NCBI GenBank assembly: GCA_016721905.1 | Contig: JADKHH010000012.1 | Span: 56,681-120,680, forward strand | From: Candidatus Opimibacter skivensis | GTDB lineage: Bacteria > Bacteroidota > Bacteroidia > Chitinophagales > Saprospiraceae | Reading direction: 5' to 3' | DNA length: 64,000 bases | Shown: one piece after another, positions 43,990 to 52,569 of the stretch | How the letters are laid out: every line of letters starts with the position of its first letter | Numbering within the stretch: position 1 is the stretch's first letter | Made by a program: the position numbers and the translations under genes | Notes under the pieces: model-generated | The model's input: the letters and a program-made list of their open reading frames with translations, nothing else | The model's database searches: none | What the model was told of the DNA's origin: nothing

Positions 43990-45147
43990 ATGAATCAAGA
44001 AAGCACCCCAAAAAAATCTTTTCTGGCCGGCACTGACCAGCCCGTGAGTTTTGCTGAGCTCTTTTTTGACCTTGTTTTTGTCTTTTCCGTTACACAGGTA
44101 GTCCACCTGCTGCATGGTGCTTTTGATTGGTTGCATGTAGGTCGCGCCATCCTGGTTTTCTGGCTGGTATGGTGGGCATGGACACAGTTTACCTGGGCCC
44201 TCAATGCGGCAGATACTACGCACAACCGTATCCAATTTTCGATACTCCTGGCTACGGCCTTTGCTTTTTTTATGGCTGTGAGCGTGCCACAGGCATTTGG
44301 GACGTTTTCATTTTGGTTTGCGCTGACATATGTCATTGTGAGGTCTATTGGATTGCTTATCTATTTGTGGGTTTCGTGGCCGGATCAACAGATGCGCTCA
44401 GCGGTCAGGACGTTTGCTGCCGTTTCGATAGCTGGCCTGGTTGCAGCGATCATAGGTGGTATAGTTGGAGGGGAGTTGCAGTATTGGTTGTGGGGATTAA
44501 CTATTCTGCTGGATGTCATTGCGGCATCGGTCGGAGCCAGCAGTGAAGGATGGAACCTGCATCCACGACATTTTGCAGAGCGGCATGGTTTGTTTGTGAT
44601 CATAGCACTTGGTGAAACATTGATCGTAGCTGCAGCCGCAGCCTCAGAGGAAGTCTGGGAAATAAATCTCTTATCCGTATCCGCAGTGGCGGTGGGTATT
44701 ACTTCTGTGTTGTGGTGGCTCTATTTTTTCAGGATCAAAGACCGACTCGAGCATGCGATGGCACACGTCAAGGGAGGTGTACAGTCTTCACTTGGCCGTG
44801 ATGTATTCAGCCTGCTTCATTTCCCGATGATATGCGGCCTGATTATCTATGCCTATGCCATCGAAGAAGCGATGCTTCAACCCACAGGACCTATGACTGT
44901 TCAAGGCCGTATGGCACTGGCAACAGGAACAATTCTATATTCACTTAGTATTGTACTTTGTTATTGGCGTGCTATCGGAAAAATAATGTGGTGGAGGATT
45001 GTATTTACCCTGGCGATGGCTGGTGTTGTGGTTTGGTGTAAAGAAACGGATGTCTTCTATACCTTATTGATTTGCTTTACCGGCCTGCTGATGCTCTGCT
45101 TACTTGAAGAGAAAATTCAAAATGACAAAGTCATGATTTCTCCATGA
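43990..45147 (+). CDS. Low temperature requirement protein A-like membrane protein
   Basis: Integral membrane protein of 385 residues from the ATG at 43990 (a TTG at 43981 is also in frame). About ten to twelve hydrophobic segments with family motifs FAELFFDLVFVFSVTQVVHLL near the N-terminus and ERHGLFVIIALGETLIVAAAAASE in the middle, plus VLWWLYFFR. LtrA-family proteins have no established biochemical role. The TGA stop is part of the outer arm of a three-helix repeat. Confidence 0.88.
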   Translation: MNQESTPKKSFLAGTDQPVSFAELFFDLVFVFSVTQVVHLLHGAFDWLHVGRAILVFWLVWWAWTQFTWALNAADTTHNRIQFSILLATAFAFFMAVSVPQAFGTFSFWFALTYVIVRSIGLLIYLWVSWPDQQMRSAVRTFAAVSIAGLVAAIIGGIVGGELQYWLWGLTILLDVIAASVGASSEGWNLHPRHFAERHGLFVIIALGETLIVAAAAASEEVWEINLLSVSAVAVGITSVLWWLYFFRIKDRLEHAMAHVKGGVQSSLGRDVFSLLHFPMICGLIIYAYAIEEAMLQPTGPMTVQGRMALATGTILYSLSIVLCYWRAIGKIMWWRIVFTLAMAGVVVWCKETDVFYTLLICFTGLLMLCLLEEKIQNDKVMISP

Positions 45148-45212
45148 GCGTCCACGACTTGAAAGTCCTGGCAATTCAATTTCTGGCGTGGGCGCCAGTT
45201 TTTTCGCTCATG
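45143..45212. repeat. Three-helix repeat, copy 3
   Basis: Outer CATGAGCG / CGCTCATG; first helix CCACGAC / GTCCTGG (one mismatch); second helix CTGGCG / CGCCAG. Its left arm contains the stop codon of the ltrA-like gene. Confidence 0.85.
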
Positions 45213-45262
45213 TTATTACTTAGCCTCAGCCTCAGCCTTCGCCTTGATTATGCGCCTTTCTC

Positions 45263-45331
45263 CATGAGCGTCCACGACTTGAAAGTCGTGGCAATTCAAT
45301 TTCTGGCGTGGGCGCCAGTTTTTTGCTCATG
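45263..45331. repeat. Three-helix repeat, copy 4
   Basis: Outer CATGAGC / GCTCATG; first helix CCACGAC / GTCGTGG; second helix CTGGCG / CGCCAG. Confidence 0.85.
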
Positions 45332-45368
45332 ATATTACTTATCCTTAGCCTTAGCCTCCGCCTTACTC

Positions 45369-45437
45369 CATGAGCGTCCACGACTTGAAAGTCGTGTCAA
45401 TTCAATTTCTGGCCCCGGGGCCAGTTTTTTGCTCATG
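45369..45437. repeat. Three-helix repeat, copy 5
   Basis: Outer CATGAGC / GCTCATG; first helix CACGAC / GTCGTG; second helix CTGGCCCC / GGGGCCAG, a different pair from the other copies at the sixth position. Confidence 0.85.
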
Positions 45438-45500
45438 ATATTACTAAGCCTAAGCCTCAGCCTTCGCCTTTTTCACTCTTCACTCTTCACTCTTCACTTT

Positions 45501-48500
45501 TCATTTCCCATGGCACTGCTTATACTTCTTCCCGCTACCACAAGGACAAGGATCATTCCGCCCCACTTTAGGCTCTTCTCTCTTCACTGTCTCCACCACT
45601 GTCTCAGGTCTGCGACCCGCAGCTGCAGCCGCTGCCTTACGCGCGATTTCTTCAGTTCTGTTAGTCCTGATTTTACTGAGGTCTGTTTTTTGCTCACGTG
45701 CCTCACGCACTTCATCATTGCCCTGGATGAGCAGACTTCCACGTGACAGGTATGAACAGACATCCTGGTTGATTTTGTAGACAAGGCCTTCAAACAATTC
45801 ATACGCCTCCATCTTATACACGACTAACGGATCTTTTTGTTCGAAGGAAGCAGCCTGCGCTGATTCCTTGAGTTCATCCATATGTCTCAGATGTTCTTTC
45901 CAGTGATCATCGATGAGCAATAGACTGATGGCTTTTTCGATATCAATCATGACAGACTTGCCTTTGGTATCAATCGCTTCTTTTAGGTCGGCCGATACCG
46001 GGAGCGCATGTTTACGCCCGTCAGTGAATGGAATCGAGATACGCTTATACCTGTGGCCTTCATTTTCATACACGCTCTTGATGATAGGCATCAGCGTCTC
46101 TGCTATCTTATACCGCTTGTTTTCATATTGCTTCTGGATTTGATCCTGGAATAATTCCACCAGGTCATCTGATGCGGTGCTTCTAAACATTTCCTCATCG
46201 ACATCCGGCACAGCACCCATGATGGTCATGCTTTCTTCAATGAATTCTTCGAAGTCATTTTTATTCTTCGCACGCTCCACGATGCTCTCCGCCATGGACA
46301 TAAACATCTGGTTGATGTCAAGCTGCAATCGGGCACCTTCAAGCGCATGTTTACGCTTACGATAGATCGCCTCCCGCTGAATATTCATGACGTCATCATA
46401 TTCCAGCAAACGCTTACGGACTCCGAAGTTGTTTTCCTCTACTTTCTTTTGCGCACGTTCGATAGATTTGGTGACCATCGAGTGCTGGATGACTTCGCCT
46501 TCCTTATGCCCCATCCTGTCCATCACCTTAGCGATCCGTTCGCTATGGAACAAACGCATAAGGTTATCTTCAAGCGATACATAAAACTGGGAAGAACCCG
46601 GGTCACCCTGACGACCCGCACGTCCACGCAGCTGACGGTCTACCCGTCTTGAATCATGTCGTTCGGTACCGATGATGGCGAGACCTCCTGCCTCTTTAAC
46701 ACCCGGGCCGAGCTTGATGTCCGTACCCCGGCCTGCCATGTTGGTCGCTATCGTCACACGGCCTGCAAATCCTGCTTCAGCAACGACTTCAGCTTCGCGT
46801 TGATGTTGTTTAGCGTTAAGTACATTATGCGGTATGCCCCGGAGTTGAAGCATCCGGCTTAGTTTTTCAGAAATATCTACCGAGGTGGTACCAACCAACA
46901 CCGGTCTGCCCGCTTGTGTAAGCGTTGCAATATCATCGATGACCGTATTGTATTTTTCTCTTGCGGTTTTAAATACAAGATCCTCCCTGTCATCACGTTG
47001 AATAGGTCTGTTGGTAGGGATGACGACGACATCCAGTTTATATATTTCCCAGAGCTCACTTGCTTCAGTTTCCGCTGTACCGGTCATACCGGCCAGTTTG
47101 TGATACATCCTGAAGAAGTTCTGCAACGTCACCGTCGCATACGTCTGGGTGATCTCTCCGACTTTTACATTTTCTTTTGCTTCAAGAGCCTGGTGCAATC
47201 CATCTGAATAACGACGGCCTTCCATCATACGACCGGTCTGCTCATCGACAATCTTTACTTCACCTTCGAGTACGATGTACTCTTCATCCCTTTCAAATAA
47301 GGTATATGCTTTGAGCAATTGGTTGATTGCATGCAAACGTCTTGACTTGATCGAAAAATCCTGAGCCAATGCCTGTCTTGCTTCTGCCAGTGCTTCCCCT
47401 TTCAATTCATTGGAGTCCGTGATCGCCTGCATCTGCGAGACGATGTCCGGCATGACAAAGAAGTTCGGATCCGTATTGTATTTGGTCAGATATTCCGCAC
47501 CGCGCTCCGTCAATTCAATCTGCCTGTTTTTCTCGTCGATAGTAAACAGCAGGGGTTCATCCACGATATGCATTTTCTTGGACTGCTCCTGCATGTAATG
47601 GTTCTCTGCGCGTTGCAGACCTACTTTGACTCCATCTTCAGAAAGGAATTTGATCAACGGTCTGTTTTTAGGCATAGCCCGGTATGATCTCAGCAAAGCC
47701 ATTCCGCCTTCACCTTCCTCATATCCACTCTTACCTTCTGAAAATAATTTTCGCGCCTCAGCCAGATATTGTGTGGCCATCTTACGCTGAGCATCCATCA
47801 GTTTCTCCACATATGGCTTGAGCTCCATGTATTCCTGCTCTTCAGCTCCTTCAGGCACAGGGCCTGATATAATCAATGGCGTACGCGCATCATCAATCAA
47901 TACCGAATCCACCTCATCGACCATGCAATAATGGTACTTACGCTGTACCTGCTCATCAGGAGAGCGCACCATATTGTCCCGCAAGTAATCAAAACCAAAT
48001 TCACTGTTCGTACCATACGTGATGTCACAGGTATACGCACGTTTTCTTTCTGGGCTATGTGGTTTATGCTTGTCGATACAATCGACGTTTAACATCAGGA
48101 ACTCGAGGATGGGTCCCACCCACTCACTGTCCCGTCGTGCGAGATAATCATTGACCGTCACGATATGAACACCTAATCCGGCAAGGGCATTGAGATAAGA
48201 AGGCAGGGTAGCTACGAGCGTCTTTCCTTCACCCGTTCCCATTTCTGCGATTTTGCCATCGTGGAGTACCATACCACCGATCAACTGCACGTCATATGGA
48301 ACCATATTCCATTTGACAGCTCCACCTGCCGCCGTCCACTCATTTTTCCAGACTGCGGTATCTCCTTCTATCGTGACGTATGACTTTTTGATAGCCAGAT
48401 CACGGTCGTGATCAGTTGCTTTTGCACTGATGGTAGCGTTTTCAGTAAAACGCCTGCTGGTCTCTTTGATCACCGCAAAAGCTTCTGGCAATATCTCTTT

Positions 48501-48806
48501 CAGGATTTCCTCCAGGGATTTATCCCTTTCTTTCATTGCCTCATCGAGTTCCTTGTAGAGTTCCTCCTTGACCGAAAAATCTGTATCCTCCTCCGCATCG
48601 CTGCGCAGGTTGGTGATTTCATGGTCTATATCTTTCAGGTAGGTGGAGATCCGCTCTTTGAACTCAAGCGTTTTAGCCCGAAGCTGATCATGTGTAAGCG
48701 ATTGATACTGAGCGGCAAATTCATTGGTGATCTCAACTACCGGGGAGTACGCTTTGACGTCGCGCTCATATTTTGAACCAAATAGCTTGGTGAATATTTT
48801 AAACAT
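45501..48806 (-). CDS. secA: Preprotein translocase ATPase SecA
   Basis: Motor of the Sec pathway, 1101 residues, longer than the ~900 of Proteobacteria but usual for Bacteroidota. NBD1 has the Walker A motif GTGEGKTLVATLPSYLNAL and the DEAD-box-like VDEVDSVLIDDARTPLIISG. The cross-linking domain and NBD2 follow (NMAGRGTDIKLG, QLRGRAGRQGDPGSSQF). The C-terminal zinc-binding tail VGRNDPCPCGSGKKYKQCHGK, which binds SecB, is intact, and a long acidic/basic insert precedes it. It is separated by 31 bases from the divergent gene at 48838, with no array between. Confidence 0.97.
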   Translation of the reverse strand: MFKIFTKLFGSKYERDVKAYSPVVEITNEFAAQYQSLTHDQLRAKTLEFKERISTYLKDIDHEITNLRSDAEEDTDFSVKEELYKELDEAMKERDKSLEEILKEILPEAFAVIKETSRRFTENATISAKATDHDRDLAIKKSYVTIEGDTAVWKNEWTAAGGAVKWNMVPYDVQLIGGMVLHDGKIAEMGTGEGKTLVATLPSYLNALAGLGVHIVTVNDYLARRDSEWVGPILEFLMLNVDCIDKHKPHSPERKRAYTCDITYGTNSEFGFDYLRDNMVRSPDEQVQRKYHYCMVDEVDSVLIDDARTPLIISGPVPEGAEEQEYMELKPYVEKLMDAQRKMATQYLAEARKLFSEGKSGYEEGEGGMALLRSYRAMPKNRPLIKFLSEDGVKVGLQRAENHYMQEQSKKMHIVDEPLLFTIDEKNRQIELTERGAEYLTKYNTDPNFFVMPDIVSQMQAITDSNELKGEALAEARQALAQDFSIKSRRLHAINQLLKAYTLFERDEEYIVLEGEVKIVDEQTGRMMEGRRYSDGLHQALEAKENVKVGEITQTYATVTLQNFFRMYHKLAGMTGTAETEASELWEIYKLDVVVIPTNRPIQRDDREDLVFKTAREKYNTVIDDIATLTQAGRPVLVGTTSVDISEKLSRMLQLRGIPHNVLNAKQHQREAEVVAEAGFAGRVTIATNMAGRGTDIKLGPGVKEAGGLAIIGTERHDSRRVDRQLRGRAGRQGDPGSSQFYVSLEDNLMRLFHSERIAKVMDRMGHKEGEVIQHSMVTKSIERAQKKVEENNFGVRKRLLEYDDVMNIQREAIYRKRKHALEGARLQLDINQMFMSMAESIVERAKNKNDFEEFIEESMTIMGAVPDVDEEMFRSTASDDLVELFQDQIQKQYENKRYKIAETLMPIIKSVYENEGHRYKRISIPFTDGRKHALPVSADLKEAIDTKGKSVMIDIEKAISLLLIDDHWKEHLRHMDELKESAQAASFEQKDPLVVYKMEAYELFEGLVYKINQDVCSYLSRGSLLIQGNDEVREAREQKTDLSKIRTNRTEEIARKAAAAAAGRRPETVVETVKREEPKVGRNDPCPCGSGKKYKQCHGK

Positions 48807-48837
48807 AACTTTAAAGATCGATTAAGCGTGTAAAGAT

Positions 48838-49536
48838 ATGATCAGATACCATACCACATCGGGCATTCTATGTCAAATTGTCATGTGTTTGGGTATAATT
48901 AACACCTCCTGCAGGCATACAGACAGCAATCCCGGCGATTATTCAGCCTATTATTTGCCGGTTGCCTCCATTCCGGATACAGGTTTAGTGTATTCCTATC
49001 GCAATCTTGCTGATCCTGCAGCCGGTCCTGAGATCTGGCGGCATACCACCCGGGGGGATAGTCTGATCGAAAGTGTAAACTATGGCCCGGACCATGAGGT
49101 CGTCCAGCGGCAATACGACAGGATAGTTTCCAATGGCGTCATCACCGACTCGTTGTTGCTTTTTTATCAGGATACGGATGGCCTGCGCAAGCCCATCAGG
49201 GTCAAAATACGCTCTCCGCATAGGCTACCTTTTCAACCAGGAGATTCAACCAAAGTTTGGCTGACCCATCTGGAATGGAACCAGCCGCTTGACTCCTTGC
49301 ATATAGTACTTCAACGTCGACGAAGGTTTGGAGGCGAGACCACCTGGGAGATGGACGGCAAATCCATTCCTGCCATCCGCTTCAGCACTGATGATACTTT
49401 TGAAACAGAAAGAGATGGCTGGACTTCTACTACATGGTCAGGTGAAGAGATCTATGCCCGGGGAATTGGGCTGGTGTATTATAGAAGGAAAATTTCTGAT
49501 CAGCTTAGTCTGGAGTTTTCGCTTGAGAAGAAATAA
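48838..49536 (+). CDS. Hypothetical lipoprotein
   Basis: Protein of 232 residues. A lipoprotein signal peptide ends in IINTSC (Cys about residue 24). The mature part is beta-rich (LVYSYRNL, VVQRQYDRIVSNGVITDSLLLFYQDTDG, GLVYYRRKISDQLSLEFSLEKK) with an EEIYARGIGLVYY stretch near the end. No domain was recognised. It is divergent from secA and probably faces the periplasm or outer surface. Confidence 0.65.
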   Translation: MIRYHTTSGILCQIVMCLGIINTSCRHTDSNPGDYSAYYLPVASIPDTGLVYSYRNLADPAAGPEIWRHTTRGDSLIESVNYGPDHEVVQRQYDRIVSNGVITDSLLLFYQDTDGLRKPIRVKIRSPHRLPFQPGDSTKVWLTHLEWNQPLDSLHIVLQRRRRFGGETTWEMDGKSIPAIRFSTDDTFETERDGWTSTTWSGEEIYARGIGLVYYRRKISDQLSLEFSLEKK

Positions 49537-49726
49537 AGCTAGCAGCTATCAGCTGTCAGCCAGGCAGTTTCAGTGGCAATTAGATAATGCGCAAGCGATT
49601 AAATATGTGAGACGAGATTAAAAAGTAGAGACGCGATTAATCGCGTCTCTGCTTTTTTATTATCGTCTCATCGTAAGCTGCCGGCTGGGAATTGCCAATT
49701 GCCAATTGCCAACTGCTCACTTCTCA
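49537..49726. repeat. Gap with cagctatcagctgtcagcc-type words and a strong palindrome
   Basis: 49537-49570 has cagctatcagctg words; the palindromic terminator follows at 49614-49672, and 49689-49726 has aattgcca/actgctcac words running into the decayed gene. Confidence 0.7.
49614..49672 (+). terminator. Nested perfect palindrome and T tract
   Basis: 49627-49650 is a 24-base perfect palindrome (AGAGACGCGATT and its complement) followed by GCTTTTTTATT. It is nested inside an outer TGAGACG / CGTCTCA pairing. It could terminate transcription from 48838 and, read on the other strand, also act there. Similar AGAGACGCGA palindromes occur as dispersed repeats in other bacteria, so it may be a repeat too. 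Confidence 0.75.
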
Positions 49727-50035
49727 CTAGCTCAAACCTTTAAACCACTGCTGGAACATATCCCCACAACAGGGACGCCTTTTTCTCACCACTAAGAGCT
49801 CCAACAAGGCTCAACACCCACAAAGTACCAAAACAGCGATATAGATAATAGTGCTGATCATCCTAAGGTCAAATACCAACCAATGTGCCGGTGCAAGGAT
49901 AAGGCTATAATCCCAGATTTTGACGGAGATAAAAGGAAGTATTTGGTCCTTTATCAGTTTGATTTTGCACGAAGGCAATAATCCAGCCAATCCCAAAGTA
50001 AGGTGAGCCACAATCGATTTTGTTTTGTCATCCAT
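49727..50035 (-). pseudogene. Decayed small membrane protein gene (DUF4870-like)
   Basis: On the − strand from the ATG at 50035, fragments of one protein appear in shifting frames: MDDKTKSIVAHLTLG, then IGWIIAFVQNQ and FYLRQNLGL, then a TAG. After further shifts WVLSLVGALSGEKK appears, then GVPVVG, then GDMFQQWFKGLS before a TAG at 49727-49729. These pieces in this order match the short ~100-residue DUF4870-type membrane proteins of Bacteroidota. At least four frame changes are needed, so it is a true pseudogene and not a single assembly error. The intact-looking 74-codon frame at 49811-50035 is a chance merge of frames. Confidence 0.8.
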
Positions 50036-50109
50036 GATGTGAATTTGGTTTTAGTTTCCTAAAAATAACAAACCTCCGGATTACGAAGGTAAATTTTCTA
50101 CTGGGCGGT

Positions 50110-52417
50110 TTACCAGGAGGCCTGAACGGACAAAACGGGGATAATACCCAGCTGCGACTGGCCGGCAACAGCCTTCAGATACGGATCGTAATAGCGCCAG
50201 GCAGTGTTGGAAAAATTAAAGACATTCTGGATGTCGAGCGAATAGCGCCATCTGATTTTTGCAAAAGCAATGGTCCGGACGATACTCAGGTCAACCCGTT
50301 TATAATCATCCAGCCGCTGATCAAAGGCACCGGCGGGGTTTATATAAGGTCGTATAATATTGAGCAGATGCATCCACATCGATCTGTTCTTCCCACAACC
50401 CTCCATGGAGCATCCCTCTCATGCTGAAGTTCCATATCCGCGCTTTTCCATTTTTCTCCCGGATGAGTTCTTTTGCTATGGACAAATGTGTTGCATACTG
50501 TCCATTGTATCTGCCTGGTTCCAAACTATTATCGCTGACTTCACGTTCGCTTTGGAAAAAAGATTGGTTGATATTGAATCGCCACCCGTTTTGGCTGTAA
50601 TTCCATTGTCCTTCGATTCCGCGGTACTTGCCGATGGCTTCATCCGTAAAAGACACAGGTAAGGCATCGGCATAGGTGTATGGATAATCCGCCAGATGGA
50701 TAAACCCCTCCGTAAGCTCAAGCCGTGATAGTCTGGACATCGTATGCATATAGGCATCCAAGGTAAAAGCATGTTTCCCTGCTTCAAGATTCCATCCTAT
50801 TTCATATACCTGGTTGCGTAAATGGTAAGAAGCATTCTCTCCACCCTGAAATTGGAACATAGCCTCTCCGGCTCCGCTTCGTGTGCCGGCAAATAAAGCT
50901 TGCCCGGGAGTATAATGCCATTTTAAACCAGCGCGATATCCTGGATCCCAGGTATTATGTTTTGTCGAGAAAGATAAGTCTGCGCCTAAATCCAGTTTCA
51001 GACCTTTTGCAAGCCATACAGCCGAATTGAGATAAGGCCTGACGAGGGATTCTACAGTAAACGGCAGGTATGGATAAGGGTCAAAGTTCTCATTGCCATA
51101 GGACCGGTTTTTATAATTAACGCCTGCTATTGTCTGTACACGATCAGAATGCCTGAAGGCTAGTTCAACAAAGGAAGAGAATATCGATATGCGATCATCA
51201 TCATCTACAGACTCGATGTGGGATTCAAATTGCCCTTGCTTGCTATAGCTAGTTTGGTTAGTAGAATAAGCAACTCCTGTATTGAGATGCAGTTTTGAAC
51301 CAAACGCATAGGCATACGTTGCGCCTGCACCTATTATATTGTTACCATAATCAATGTCAAAATAATCTTTGTACTCATCGATGTCAGCGGCATCCTCCGC
51401 TTTGTCAAATGTATTCTTACTCTGACCAGCCCACGCAAAGACTTTCAGGGAATGCAAATCTCCACGTTGCCGATAGGATATCACACCGTCATAATAATTG
51501 ATTTGCTCGCCACCAAAATCCGCTCCCAATGTTGTCAACAGTCCGGTAAAGCTGTATCTGAAATTGAAATCAAGGATGCGGTTGGTGCCCAGATCGATAC
51601 CTCCGCCCAATTCAAATCCGAGCAGTCCTGCTTTTGCGCGCCATTCAGGTTTTGCTGTTTCATGCAGATGCATATCGATGGCAGCACTGCTGATGTTATT
51701 GATGCCCATAGGATTGATACCTATATAGATATCCGTGGATCCCAGGGTTTGAGCAGAAAACATATTGACGCCGCCTCCATATTGTGTGGGCAGGTCGGAA
51801 AAGGTGCCTGCATTGTTAGTGTGATTGGGATTGACAATGTCCAGCCCTTCGAGTAGCCAACTGTTAAACACCGGTGACTTACCACGTGCAGACAATTGAT
51901 TAGCCTGGTCATTGAGTAATACGATTCCTGGCTGGCTGTGCGCGACACGCACCGGATCTTCAAAATTTCCGGCGACCTGCATCATGTCATCGGGAGTGAT
52001 CGTGCGTATATATGGTGTCGAACTCTGGCGCGAAGCAACGACAGTCACCGCCTGCAGATCAAACGAAGTTTTTTGCAAAAGGTGCTCTACTTGTCGTGTG
52101 GAATAGCCGTCGAGGATAATGCCTGAAAGTTGATAAGGCACAAACCCTGCGGAAATGATATCGATGGAATACCTTCCGGCTTTTTCGGTTTTCCACACAT
52201 ATCGTCCCAGACTATCTGTTGTGCCCTGATACACAATAGAGTCCATGAGAGATACCGTGATGTCAGCCGCCGCAACAGGATACCTGGAAAATTCCTCCGC
52301 AACTGAACCTAGTATACCCTGCGCTGGAGACAAAACAATCCCCAGGCACACGATATATGCCGTCAGAATAATCCTAAAAAAAGAAACCCGCTCTGCAGCG
52401 GGCTTCCTGAGGATCAT
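50110..52417 (-). CDS. TonB-dependent receptor, frameshift near 50335
   Basis: Outer-membrane receptor of about 769 residues with a signal peptide (MILRKPAAERVSFFRIILTAYIVCLGIVLSPAQG). An N-terminal carboxypeptidase-regulatory-like domain (DSIVYQGTTDSLGRYVW) is followed by a plug (QAVTVVASRQSS, VFNSWLLEGLDIVNPNHTNNAG, GGGVNMFSAQTLG) and a long beta-barrel. The main frame ends at a TGA about 50321-50323, after AQYYTTLYKPRRCL. A frame one base away from about 50335 supplies the missing last strands (NPAGAFDQRLDDYKRVDLSIVRT, ending VLSVQASW, TAA at 50110). A missing A in the TATAAACCCC run (restoring YKNPAGAF) would fix it. The transported substrate is unknown. It is divergent from the S8 protease. 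Confidence 0.85.
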
Positions 52418-52474
52418 AATTTGTTGGTTTTTCGACTGAAGATATGCCATCGAAAAATCTTTATGGATCAGCAC

Positions 52475-52501
52475 GAAAGATAAACGAATTTTTAATTCCA
52501 A
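52475..52501 (-). promoter_or_regulatory. Possible promoter of the TonB receptor gene
   Basis: On the − strand TATCTTTCG (from 52482) resembles TAnnTTTG, with a TTG (52501-52499) 16 bases upstream. Spacing is a little short. Confidence 0.3.
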
Positions 52502-52569
52502 TCGAAAAATATATTTCCCTCAAAAAAATACCTGCATGTCCTCTCTTACAATTTCCTATTTTTATAGCG

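Larger units (their letters stand above)
45148..45500. repeat. 353-bp convergent gap: three three-helix repeats and word arrays
   Basis: Three three-helix repeats are separated by gcctcagcc/gccttagcc words (45218-45262, 45340-45365, 45440-45475) and end in cactcttcact heptamers (45474-45502) that abut the secA stop. A 62-codon frame here (from 45144) is only a translation of the repeats and is not a gene. Confidence 0.85.

Noticed and set aside
45144..45332. Open frame in the ltrA-secA gap
   Set aside because: It is the translation of two three-helix repeats (MSVHDLKV repeated) and has no protein-like features.
49811..50035. Intact 74-codon membrane protein gene
   Set aside because: Its family-like parts belong to several frames; the open frame is a by-product of the decayed gene.
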